Assembly: GCA_947396885.1 (NCBI GenBank)
Contig: OX377206.1
Span: 19,587,114-19,651,113, forward strand
DNA length: 64,000 nt
Direction: 5' to 3'
Origin: Heligmosomoides polygyrus polygyrus
Taxonomy: Eukaryota; Nematoda; Chromadorea; Rhabditida; Heligmosomidae
Shown one piece after another: positions 10,680-23,300 of this stretch (position 1 is its first letter; every line of letters begins with the position of its first letter). A program made the position numbers and the translations under genes. The notes below the pieces were generated by a model. It had not been told where the DNA came from. It saw only the letters and a program-made list of their open reading frames with translations, and did not search any database.

Positions 10680-13397
10680 TTAAACTCGAGCGTGAGGAGC
10701 GTCGCGTGACGAAAAAATTGGTCTCCTGTATGTAGCTTGCTTGCCGTGAAGACGTTGCCAACTCCTTCGGATGTGGTTTCCTGCGTTGTCGAGTCCTCGG
10801 TGCCTTTGGCTTACTCGCTTTTCACGCAACATTCTTTTGCAGACCTGATGCTGACGTATCTCTTGCGTCCGCTCCTTTTCACCTGCGATGTGTTTAGTGT
10901 CATTCGGACTCCTCACCGCAACAGCTCTCCTGCATAGTGAGCCTGCACCTGGTTTAGCAGCTCCCTTCGCATGGACAATCTTCAGATTGTACTTCGCTAA
11001 CTCCCGTGCCCATCTCAGGACCTTCTCTGAGACATTAGGCCGTCTTAGGAGCGCAGGTAGCGTTGTGTGGTTGGTGCATACCTCTACCGGTAGTTCGTAC
11101 ACATATTTGTGAAACTTTCGCAGTGCGAACACTACTGCCAGCACTTCGAGATCACTTATCTTGTAGCTTCTCTGGCTACGACTAAGACTTTTGGAAGCAA
11201 AGCACACAGGGTGGAGCGTACCATCCTCCCCCTCCTGACTAAGGACGGCCCCTAGTCCTCGCTGACCAGCGTCGGTGTGGATCCTGAAAGGCTTGGTCCC
11301 ACTCCTCGCAGCTTCTACATCAGGCTGCGTACGCATTGGCCTTTGCGCGATCATGCTTTTCAACTTCCCAAAACAGTCTTCATCTTGAGACCTTACAATG
11401 TCGTCAAGCGTCATTTTTGCACAAGACGTCTTAGTCTTCAGCGTATTTGTTTCGCCCCACTTCAGATGTGTATTACATGCGAGTGTATCAGAACCACTTT
11501 GCTCATTGAAAGCGTTTCGCTTCCTGTCTCGCCTGAAGTGTCGTCTTTTCAATGCGTGTCCACTACCGTCTCGATCAGAGAACAATGTAGCCGCATCGAA
11601 TGACAGCTGCAAAACTCTCAACGCGTTGGTGCCGAGCAGCACCGTCTCGTCAGTTCCATCCATTACAAATAGCGCAATTTTACGCTTCCGTCCTGGAGGA
11701 ACTTCGGCATTTAGTCTTATCGCGCCCTTGAACCGCATAGGATTTCCTGAAGCATCGCAAATTGGTCGCTGACCCTCCAGCTTGATTTCTTCGACCTCTC
11801 GGTCCAAATCAAAACCAGAATCGAGCGCCTCCTCAAGGATCCTCAAAGGCATGATGCTAACCTGAGATCCTGTATCAAGCAGCGCCTTTTTCTTCATTCC
11901 GAGCAACTGGATGTCAACCAGTGTTTGCTCTCCCACAAGGTCGCTTTCATTGGGCCGTAAGCCTATCGCTCTGCAAGCCCACCGCTTGAGGGATGTCGTA
12001 AAGCTTTCGGGTTCAATTGGACTTCGTTCCTTTGCGTGAGCGTTCTCACACTCTCTCCTCAGATGTCCTACCTTACGACACGTGTAACACCTGAGACTCT
12101 TTGCTACGTGTTTAGAACCTGGCGAGGCTACACAACCTCGGTTCTGTTTCGCAACCACTTCATCCTCCTTGTTTAGGCTTGTGCCGGCTGCTCTGCAGCC
12201 CCATTGCCTAAGAGTTGCGAGGAGGGCTTTCGGCTTTTCCTTGTCATGTTCGCGAGTCGGTTTATGTGTGCGAGGTTGCTTACAGTCTTTGCTTCGGTGT
12301 CCAAACTTCTGACAGTTAAAACATCTAGAGGACTGTGCCATGCCTGCCGCACCTGACGACTCAGCAGATCGTTGCTCTCGTCTGTCAACGTCGTTGACGT
12401 GAGCATTTATCGTAGGCTTCGTATTCGCCGTATTCTTCCTTCCTGGACCTTGGCCTTTCGCTTCCTGAGTACTTTGCTGCATGGCTAGAGCGACTTCCCT
12501 ACTGCGCTCACAACGCTGCGCAAGACTCTTTAGCATCTCGTATTCGCAACCTTTTGGAGCCACCTCCAATGTTGTATAGAGTTGCAAATACTCTGGCCAA
12601 TCCGTTAATTGAGACACCAATTCCCCTGCTCTTGTTCGCGAAAGCTCTGCTTCTGACGCATTAGGGTACGCTAACACTGTCAACCGCTCCAGCTGCAAGC
12701 AGAATTGGGTTATGTCTCCCACTCTTTTAAGGTGTTTCAGGTCCATATATGCTTTCATTTGTCAGGCAGAGTCATTTATCTTGAACTTAGAGCGCATAGC
12801 CTCTATGAAGTTCTCTAGACTACCTGTCTTCGCATGTCCTGGCAGTGCTTCGGCTATAGCTTTAGGTATACCCCCTAGCTTTGAGATGAGGAGATGGATA
12901 AGCATCTCGTCCTGGAGACCCAAGTTTAGGTATTTCATCCTAAACCTAAGCAGAAACTCGTCGAAGTGTTTCCCTTGTGGATCTCTGAACACCTCGACAT
13001 CGGGAAGGGACATAGCTGCGAACATGTTCCCCAACGTTGGCTGATAAGGATCATTACACCAACCTCTTTGGGGTGACTGGATCTGGCTCGATGAGCTCAA
13101 CCCCTTGTTCCTCAGCTGAGGCGATACGCTCCCTTCTCTCTGCAATGACGGTTTCAGATCGAGGGTCTGCTTGGACTGCACACCACCTGTGCTCTCACCT
13201 CTAGCGGCTCCAACAGGATCGAACTCAGCATGGTAGACGGTGCCTTCGTACTCATGCGCGTTCAACTGCTCGATTACCGCTGGGGTTTCCTCTGGCCGCA
13301 CTGCATTCTGTGACTCCTGAAACAATCGCGAGTCATTCAACTGGTGCTCGAAGTGCGCTCTAATTTCGCCGTCTGCTTCTGCAGATGTCGCTTTCGG
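10680..13397 (-). pseudogene. Ty3/gypsy gag-protease-RNase H, RT deleted
   Basis: A minus-strand frame is open from the assembly gap to 12,765, stops at a single in-frame TGA (12,762-12,764), then continues in the same frame for 692 codons. The order is: a gag capsid-like region; two CCHC zinc knuckles (CFNCQKFGHRSKDC and CYTCRKVGHLRREC); a retropepsin with LLDTGSQVS and VLLGTNAL; then, with no reverse transcriptase core, a linker ending QRPMRTQPDVEAARSGTKPF and a gypsy RNase H (HTDAGQRGLGAVLSQ...DLEVLAVVFALRKF). Known gypsy elements have about 400 residues of reverse transcriptase between protease and RNase H, so this copy has lost most of it without breaking the frame. Two RNase H acidic residues are changed (TDH is TNH; ADALSR is GAGSLCRR), and no integrase follows. 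It is a dead element in the same orientation as the neighbouring aminopeptidase gene. The true gag start is in or beyond the gap. Confidence 0.85.
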
Positions 13398-13597
13398 NNN
13401 NNNNNNNNNNNNNNNNNNNNNNNNNNNNNNNNNNNNNNNNNNNNNNNNNNNNNNNNNNNNNNNNNNNNNNNNNNNNNNNNNNNNNNNNNNNNNNNNNNNN
13501 NNNNNNNNNNNNNNNNNNNNNNNNNNNNNNNNNNNNNNNNNNNNNNNNNNNNNNNNNNNNNNNNNNNNNNNNNNNNNNNNNNNNNNNNNNNNNNNNN
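13398..13597. other. assembly gap (200 N)
   Basis: Exactly 200 N bases. The round number suggests a placeholder, so the true length is unknown. It hides the 5' end of gag, probably the 5' LTR, and possibly part of the aminopeptidase 3' end. Confidence 0.98.
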
Positions 13598-13745
13598 CAT
13601 ACGCTTCAGCCCCTTCCCCTGTGAGGACATTTCATACTACATACTACAGTATGAATAGGATTGCTATGCGGAAAAGGATTGATATGTCCGTTCGATCCGT
13701 CGGTCAGCTACATAGAGAAGAGATTCAACTCCGCGAAAGTCTTAC

Positions 13746-14351
13746 CTGCAGCGGGACATTCGCCTCTGCGGCAATTTGCTTCAGTACAGAGTGAGTCGTG
13801 GATGTCGTGGCATAGCGCTGATTTAGATTGATCTTCACAACGACGCCACTGTGAAAGTACGGACGATGGTTCGCCTGAAAAAGAGTTCTCATAGAGTCAT
13901 AAAGTTCTCCACAGCGCTCACCCCAAACAGTTTGCGGTGAGCGGTGCCAATTCAGGGCCCTTGCCTCATAGCTTTCGCCGTAATTGGGATGCACCGCATG
14001 CGCCTGATCGGCGGAAATCAGGATACTGCGGCCGATCGCCTCCTCAAATGCACACGGCTCACCGCCGGAAGCTAAGCGCCTCAACACGTATTCGGTAAAC
14101 GCCGACTGGGCTCCTTGTGCTGTTTGCGATCCAACCTTAAACACCACTCTGTAGCGCACTGAAGCTTGAACACACAACAAACATTCTACCTCTTCGTTGT
14201 CGTACGCAGCAGCGATACGGATGTTACTGTCGTCAGCCAGCAGGCGATCATCGATTAAGGATTCCAGGAGACCTTGGAATACCGCGTAGGTTCCGACTAG
14301 ATTATCGAGGCGTGCACCAGTGATGAACTCGTCATGAATACCACCAATTCT
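13746..14351 (-). CDS. dnpp-1: aminopeptidase exons 8-10 (catalytic Glu region)
   Basis: Exon 8 (14351-14190) runs from [17 protein letters not shown], with a zinc Asp, to the catalytic DNEE. Exon 9 (14135-13965) carries [18 protein letters not shown] and [12 protein letters not shown], with a zinc Asp. Exon 10 (13874-13746) carries NHRPYFHSG and NQRYATT and ends PLQ at a CAG|GTAAGA donor. Introns are 54 bases (14189-14136, GT-AG) and 90 bases (13964-13875, GC-AG). Both stay open in frame, so a naive caller would translate them. Alignment to the family shows they must be removed. Confidence 0.92.
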
Positions 14352-17300
14352 CTGGAAGCACTCCACCATACCGCCAGGAGGTCGCCACAGTTTACATACT
14401 TCATAGCGCGGCGCTATCCGATCAAAAACTCAGCCCCAACCCTACTGTCCACTGTTATCTCGCACACCGTTTCATACTAATGAGCTATATCGAGGTATAT
14501 CTTGACTGCATCGTACGCAGACGTTTGCGTCCTCGGTCAACACACAAACAGCCGACTGGCTGTACTGCTCATATCAGCCACGACGACAGAAGCGCAGCAG
14601 AATCAGCTTATCCTACTGTGGTGAGTTGACCATAACCTCCCCGGAAGCCGTACATTCCTGCAAACATCAACTCCGTGGGTAGGGAGCAACTAGAATTTGC
14701 CCGAATCTAGTGACCGCATAACGAACTCAGGAATACAGACACAGACAGACGACTTTCCAGGCAGACATTTCCCCCGCCCTTTCTGCGCGCTATGAGGAAG
14801 AACGCCCCGGTGAGCGATTGCCTTAGGCCTTTGTCATACCATCGATCACCACGAGCGACGCCTAATGATATGCACCTATATCGATTCCATCGCGCCGCCC
14901 GATCGATATGGGAGCATATCATTAGGCGTCGCTCGGGGTGAGCGATGGTATGACAAAGGCCTTACGCGTGCTTCTTCACACTAATATGCTGGCGACCGCG
15001 CGATTTGCGTGTGTCTGGCGCGTGATACGATTTCTTGCGAGGTCGAGAGTTGTTTGATAATTGAAGCCACCTCTTGTCGAAAAGCTCAGTAACCGAAAAT
15101 TGTTTTCGATCACGCTTTTTGCAACAATGTCTACAGATAAAGCACACAAATGTAAAGCGTTCCTTCGAAAGGCTTGCACCAAACTGGAAAAATAAATGTC
15201 AAGGCTGTGACACGACATCGTGCCTCACGGTCCCACGCTGCCGAAAGGGTGTGACACGACATTGAGCAAATAAAACAAATCAAAACGGTAGTGAAAACCT
15301 GACATGGCCAATGTAGCGGGCCTAAGCAACATAAAATAGGAAGAAGCATGCGTGGTGCATCTCTGATTCATCCTTTTCACCAGTAACATAACCTTGCCGA
15401 TTCCACTTCCGTTGTCATCCTACACGTACAGAGTGCCTACGTATTATTGTGGTAGCACAGTTCAGTGGTACAGAGATTACACACAAGCTGTGGGGCAAAG
15501 AGTAGAAAAGGGAAAGCACAATGAAATTCAGGACTACGGTAACTTCCACCGTCCTTTTTTATCAAAGTGCTCTATGGTAACAGATAGTTCTGTGCTGTGC
15601 TAAAACAACTCACCATCAAGGGCCAGATTCATCAACGACTTACATAACATTAACGGAGAATCGTAAGCGAAAAGCTCAGATAACGCAGCTTATCGCTCAC
15701 CATATCGCTTGATAAGCCGCGTTCTCTGAGCTTTTCGCCTACAATTCTACGTTAAAGTTACGTAAGTCGTTGCTGAATTCGGCCCCAAGACGGAAAAAAC
15801 TCAAGAGCATTGCCGCGAACACGCAGAAGTCGAGTGGGACCAGTAGCCGTATTCATGAACGTTCCCGGGATCTTCCTGACTTCAAACGGGATGCGACCGA
15901 GGCGAGAGAGGGAGGCAGGAGAGTCGAGATGATATCGCTATGATATCGCTTATCTCCCGCTCCCGCAGCTTCATGAATACGGGCTCAGGGATGGGCGGTA
16001 ACGACTATTTTTTAACGAAAAAAATTTGCGTTAACACGTTGACGACAATGCGCCCCAAATTGGGACGCACCTTTTCTGTCGCGTCGGACACTGCGTCCCA
16101 ATTGGAACGCACCTCTAATCAAATTATTTCGACCACCGATTTGACTCAAACATCGCCTAGGGGGGTTTTTGGGATGATCCGACGCCCGTTTCACCGAATA
16201 CGGCCGGGGACCACCCATATCGACAATAGGATGGTCGGGTCAAAATCACCGATTTGGCTCAAACCTCGCCTAGGGTAGGGGGGGGGGGTTATTGGATTCT
16301 GAACACGATACGGATGTCAGTTTCACCAAGTATGACGCGCTGCGGTAGGTACAGGTAAATGAGGGTGATCAGTCGTCTCATTCTCGAAAAACATGTAATA
16401 ATTAAGGTACACTCACATCAAATTTCTGATTTTTATAATGGTGTTCAGCACAAATTTTTATGGGTGGTAATAATACCTGTTCAACAATACAAAAATAATG
16501 GATCGATCGTTACTGATTAATTCTAAGGCTTAAGGATCGATTGTTACTAATTTTGAGGCGCGATGTCGTATCTCACTTTCTCGCGCGCGCTATGCGCGAT
16601 TTTCACATGCAGGGCACGCATGTTATCAATGACAAGCGAACTGAAGACAGACTTCTTACCTCTAATCAACACCCTAAGCAGCCGCACTAGGCGAGGTTTG
16701 AGCCAAGTCGGTGATTTCGACCCGACCGCCCTAACTGTCGCCATGGGTGGCCTTCGGCTATAATCAATGAAATCAACATGGGTTTAGTGTTCAGCATCCC
16801 AAATAACCCTTAGGGTGACGTTTTGGTTTCGGGATGTCGTGACGTGAGGGGTTTGATCCAACACTGCAGATGCGCGAATATCGCTCCGGTCGTCAACGTG
16901 TTAAAATCGGTAAATTCGTCAAATAAACTTTCCATTAGATGCACTCAGTTTGGCTGCATTTTGGTATGTAAAAAGCCAGTTTTTTATTGATTTTTTTCGA
17001 CTCGGCAAAATGGTGCATATGTCTGTGTCTTCATCTTCACAACAAATGACAACAGTCAATCTATCATCAATAAAATTGTTAAACGTGAAAAATCAATCAT
17101 TAAGATTCCAAAACCAAACAGCAACAACAAGACTTCTACAGTAACAAATTTCTTGGTATGCCTAGTTCGTTTAGCTTTTGGAAAGTGTCCAGCTTCTGCG
17201 AAAATTCAAAGCCTATGCACCACAGCGCGGCTAAAGGTTTTTGACCGTTTTCATTAACCCTGACAAAACGTTGTACAAAAAAAGTTTTTTCAAAAAACAA

Positions 17301-20300
17301 AAAAAAAACATTTCCCTAGGTGGATTTCTATTTCTACAGCCCAGTAATTCCTTTGGTCCCGAGGGTCTGTTCTCACTGCAGGCGACAGCAGGGAATCAAA
17401 TAATCAGCAACGGACCGTCGACCGAGTTTTAATCGAATCGAATTCTACTGCATTGTGTAATTTGTCTTCGCTACCCAATTAACCTAGACCTCACATTAAA
17501 CCTTTTTCTCCTCTGTGCTCCAAAGGAAATGCACAACAAATGCGCGTATTGCTATAGAAGGCCGGTTCTCGCCCTATACTGACAGTGGGTCATATTGCCT
17601 TTATCCTTCCCAATTCCTCCAAGTAGAATTCGCCACTGTCTATCACTCTTTTACGAAGTTTCAGCAATTGATCACTCTGATTTTCTTTTTGAAGCACCTC
17701 CTGCCATACTATGCAGCACATTCGCTTGAGGTGTAATGTGTTTTCGGTTTCTAAATTTTCCCCCATTTTTGTATAGCACATTTTGGATTGATGAACGGAA
17801 TTATAGTGATTTTGCAAATTTGAAGAGAAACTCTATAGACCTAAGGGAAATTTCTGGAGCCTAGAGCCAGAGCTGAACCTTCAAAGATATACCTTTTTCG
17901 TAGAACCTGAAAAATCCTCATGCAGCAAACCGCATGTAAAACGCCAGTTTTGGAGATCCACCTGGATAACCCCGTGAATAATAACCGACGAAAAGTGGTC
18001 ATCGCCTGATTCTCTTTTCTAATTAATTACGTTGCTTTTATGCACAAATGTCCATTGCATCACATGTATACCTACTATGTTCTCCCAACAAAAAATTCCA
18101 ATTTCGAAGAAGGTGAAAAAGTCAAGCAAAATCGCTGACATGCATGACATGCAATTCAGTTAAAGCCAAGCAACGAGAGTACCAGCAGCTGCGCTCTATC
18201 AGTTAGGCGGCGGTCAACGTTGCCTTAACGCAATCCTATAACCATCGCCTGATGCTACACAAAGAACCCGTCCGGCTTCCGGAAACCTAGCGGGTAAGAG
18301 GGGTGTTTCTTCCCCTGCTTCGTTTCTTACACTTATTTTTTCGCATCATTTGTATTTCGCAGCGCTTTCCTCGCGTGTCCTACGCCTTTTCAACGCCGCT
18401 TGTGAAGTAAACGCCGCACAAAAACTGTTCAAACTGACTGGTTGTGTAGCAATCAAGCGCAGGAAACCACCAAGAAAGTCCAAAACCACCAAAAAAGTCC
18501 AAAAATATGAAATGACTCCATAGAAAAGTGGGGAACACACACACACATAATTTGGTCAAGGAGAAAGAATGCCAACAATAATCGAGATACGAGGGCGATA
18601 TCTACTGCCTTTTCTCCACAGATTCAAGTAAGGATTTCCCTGGAATAGCAACGATACTGCGAAATCTCAACCAAAAAATTCGCCCGAAATGCATTTACAT
18701 GAAGAAGCAGTAAAATTTCAAAAGCGGTGTGTAAAATGTCGTTAATGCAGTTTAACGGAAATTTTCGTCGTTAAGCTTCGTTAAAAACTTTTAACGAGAG
18801 ATGCCGGTAAATCCGGTAAATCGGTAAATCGTTAATCGTTAAACGCGTACCCCTGGTGGGGACGGTTACAGAACTAACATAAGCAGCTACGTGCGCACCT
18901 ACCCTAACATGTGCCAGCAATCTCTCCCTTTTAAGACACCTGCTTCGGCTATTCTGTAAACTAATGCATTCCAGCTAACTATCGAGCAACCGTCTCAACT
19001 AGAGCGCAGACGTTAGCAAGAACAGTTCGACAGCTGGCAATCGGTAAAAATGCACTTATTGTAGCCATAAGCACAGCCTAAAAGTACTGGTTCTATGTTA
19101 GGAATAGTCACCGCTGGGTTCGCGTCGTAGAGGAAGAGGTCCATATCGACAATCTGATCGGCAGTCGTATGGGCAGCAACGGCAATTAGATCGAGGAAAT
19201 TCGAGTGATGGTCGCTCATGATATCTCGTGGATCTTTCCTGGCATCAGACTCAACCTGAACACTGTGACTTCTTCCATCTCAGTTTTGTTCAAACAGCCG
19301 ATAAATTGCTGACAATAAGAGGTTCCCTCTTGGGAGCGTTGATCTCGGCTGCTGCAGTTGTCTCCAAGATGGGACGCAGTTGCGTTTCTTTGTTGCACTC
19401 GAACTTCTCCTTGTCCTTGCACAAGTGAATCGCGAGATTCGGGATGTACAGAATGGGGTGCTGAATGTTGACGAGGCGGCGCGCCAGCGTGTCGCCCTGG
19501 AAGTTGTATTTGTGTCCAACGTCCTTCATTTTTCGAGTGTCCTCATAACTGGTATAACGAACCGCTCTGACGACCACTTCTCCGGCCACAGACAGATCTC
19601 TGTCAAACCACGTGCGCCAGATTCCACCCCCATAGGCGGCAACACCGACCTGAAGAACGTGCTCAGTTCTCCATGGAAATACGCTTCACATCTTCACAAA
19701 GCCGCACTTGGAGTTGACCGAAAGCTAATCCCGAAGCATTTCAGAAAATGAGAAGCAATACCTGGTTGAACTTCTCAGACGTCAGCTTCGATACCGGCTT
19801 CACCCGTAGGCATGGACTATCGGTATGAGCTGCCACTATTGCGAAGCCGTTTCCGGGTACGTAGCCTCCGCCGACAGCAAAAGCTACGATTGCTGTACGG
19901 TTCCTTCAAAGCGATATATTATATATCACTGATCAGAGCATCACTCTAGACTAAACTGAAAAGAAATCGTCATGGGACAACACTCAGTTGGAGTGCAAGC
20001 GGAGACACTCGCTAACGTATGCGGGTTGGGTATATGTTGAGCAGCGATCGCAAGGCGGCCACCTATGCGCAACTCGACTCTGCTCTTCTGGAGAGCTCAA
20101 CTAACTTCACGTGGAGTTTTTCAATATAGCATACTCAGGCTGTAGTGCACTGACTCAGAAGCACCGTAGTAATTTTCAAACTTCCTGCGGACATCTGGGT
20201 AGGTCAAAAATTACGAACAACCGCAGCACCTCAGTACGGGCTGATAAAGCAAAATTCACGCCTATAATTGTCCCGATGTGCTTAGAAACTATCCGACAGA

Positions 20301-23300
20301 ACGTTTAGTGATTCAGTGGTGTAGGATATTGTGAAGCTGTTGAGCCAAGATTGTTATGAAAGCTTTATTCGGCTTACGTTCCGTCGTTAGCGCTTTCTTC
20401 AGAGCCTGGACAAAAAGAAAGTTTAGAGATTCAATTATACCAGATCATGGCAATCTTATAACTCCCTAGGTTTCCTGAAAGAGATTTCAGGGTGCATTTA
20501 GATGATTCATTCCCAAGGAAAGCGGCACCAGCTGGGTGGCCGAGTGAATAGTGGTTGGACTTGTTGGAGATTAGTATACGGCTCGGTTCCGAAGGCGTAA
20601 TTTGCGGTTTGCTAGGTGGCCTGCTTCTGTTTCTGCAAATGAAGTGTGGATGTTGGCTTCGGTGAGATATTGCTTTCGCTTTGCAACCCTGCTTCAATCT
20701 GTCAGATATGAAAAACTGCAGTATTTGTTGCGTGGAGTTACGTCTCCAGTAAACCATGCGCTTACCTCCTTGCGAGAGCTCCCGTTAGATGTTATCTCTA
20801 TAAGACCTTTTGTAATGCTTTCTATTCGTTTTGGAAGTGTCTCTCAGCGTACACTCTGCCAACGCGATCGACAACTCTTGCTTTGATCATTTACCATGTG
20901 CTGAACGATTTTTGGATTTCTATAGAGAGCATCCCGACACACGGGTGGGTGCTCTTGCGCCTCAAGAACACCGTAGATGATACGTACGGTCAAACAGCGC
21001 CGGTGGTGTAAGACCTAGCATCTCTACCCGGAAAGCAGAAGGTGCAGGTTCGAGTCCCGCCTGTCGCTAGAGTTTTGATCGCCACAAAACATCCTGTAAC
21101 AACATGTAGCCTCTATAGAAAGCGTTTTCCTCGCAACATTCTACTGTTAGCAAATGTAGAATACAAGTGCACCGAAACGCTTAACGGCGTGTCTCTCACT
21201 TGCGCGACTTTGCAACATCACGGACAATAAAACTTAAAATTCGCTAACATATAGGATTTGCTGTGTAGTTATTGGCATCAAGCCGTTCACCACTTCCGTG
21301 CGTTCGACATAGACATAGTCATTCTCTTCGGACCGTCCAGTAACGCCATTGGTTTGTGCTGCGCAGTACTTCTGCCCTCATGTGGCTCCTCCACAACCGT
21401 TCTCATGCCCAACAGCTTGTGTTCCGAATATCGTTGACACGCATTCCGAATCCGGACGCCAGGTTCCCCCTCACTTGTCTCTTTTTACTGGATCTAATTG
21501 CTGGTCCGCCTTCACTGGTCTTCCCCTCCCCCCTTCCCTCCCGTTCCTAGTCCCAACATCTGGCCACCTTCCTTGTTTCCACCATTGACCTCCTTACTGG
21601 TCTCTTCTTTGCTGGTTTCCCCGTCCTGGTCCCTCCTCGTTGTTCCTTCCCTTCCTGATAGCTCTCCTGGTCCGCCCTAGAGATCGCTCTTTACTTATCT
21701 TCTCCACCAGCTCCTTAGTGGGGTTCTCTAGCTCACAGCAGACGTCAGTGACACGTTATCGGAGTCAGTACGCTTGTTGCGCGCGTAGGGAACCCTCTTC
21801 TGGATCCAGACAATGAGAAACGCGCGCAGATGCCGCTTTGTCAAGCTGAAGGAGGCTACGCTTCCTCTGCTGCAGCAGCATCCCATGTTGAGCGGCACAT
21901 TTTGTCCGTGCGGAGTTCGATGAGCCGTATCTCACACAGATTTCTAACCTGCGTGAGATACGCCTCATCATCTACAGCGCGAGCAACTAACTCAATTATA
22001 TAGTGGTAGATCTCTCCGGCGGGTTTGTACTTATACAGGATCTGAGTGCTCCGTTAGGGTGTATGTGCATGCACAAGGAACTAATGAGTAACATTGCATC
22101 CTTGACATCTCGAGATCTCCTAGCGTGAGTTAGGATTTACAATTCACTATAATTGTTAAACGATCCCGATGTACGTGGCATAATCTTACATAAGTACCTG
22201 CAATCAAATGTATGGCCCTGCTTTCAGCCGCATAAACTCGTTTACTAATGGAAGGAATGCATTTAGACGCAGCTGACTTTAACGATAATTTTGAGAAGTT
22301 CTCCGTTTTTAGATTCTCCGTTTTCTGAAGTTTTCGGATTTTCTGGTTTCACTTCTATTTTCTTATAAACTCCACTTTCCGTTTTCTGTTATTTTTCTCC
22401 AAATTCCTACCCATCTCTGATCGACAAGCACTACTTTAAACTATCAGCGCAATGTCCAAAGCATTCTTTGGGTCTCTAACTTTTACCAAACTTCAAATCT
22501 CTTATCCATCGCATGCTACAAGATAGCATTGCTGCCTGTTTTTGTCCCTACCACTCTCCCTATACTCACAAGAAACCGCCATTGATAAAGTCACGACCTC
22601 ACACGTGGAAAAATTTTGCACCAACTTCGCATGGGAGGGGTTTTGGGGTGCTGATGACGAATCTAGCATGCGTTTTCGGTATTACAATAGAATACCGTAG
22701 CGTAAGTACAGGTGCTGCCAAAAGCTGCGTCAGTAGAATAGTTCTCGTCTCCTAGTCGGACTTCTTTTCCACTGTCCTGTCATGAGCTGGAGACGGTGTA
22801 GAAGAAAATTAGGATGATCCAGCCCTTCATCATGTTGCAACCGCTGCACTGATAGCATCTTTCCCGCCGAGACAAAACTCCGACATCAATGGACCACGCA
22901 CCTCAAATACCGTTATGATTGCATCTGTCTTGGGCAAGCAGCACGACGCGCGTAAATCATGTTAAGGGTGGTCCGCGTGCAAGTCATAAGCAGGCGAGCA
23001 ACCAACAAGATTCTCTCCAACATCGCGACTCGTGAGGCGCGTCTTCTCGGTGAAAATATGCTGCCGAACTACCGGTTACCTTCGAAAGGGGGATGGTAGA
23101 ATTTATTGATGGTAAATATCGACACAACCTTTTGGTGCATTGGCTAAATAGCGACACGCTCTACTACCTATTCATTCCCCCACAGCATAATTTCTTTTTA
23201 AAAATGTGAGATCATGCGGACGCTGAAGTTCTCGCTTCACTACAGTGGATGGCACTGTTAAATATTAGCGAGTTGACTATTGAACAGTCGTGTGAAATAT

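Noticed and set aside
13598..13630. MSSQGKGLKRM as the start of gypsy gag
   Set aside because: It is across a gap of unknown size and only ~115 bases from an aminopeptidase exon, too close for a 389-bp 5' LTR. The link cannot be shown.
18735..18855. Complete hAT-like element here
   Set aside because: Only one terminus was found; no matching left end or 8-bp duplication could be located, so only the end is annotated.
20525..20598. Functional tRNA gene
   Set aside because: Box-like words are present but acceptor and anticodon stems do not pair. Called a tRNA-derived repeat instead.
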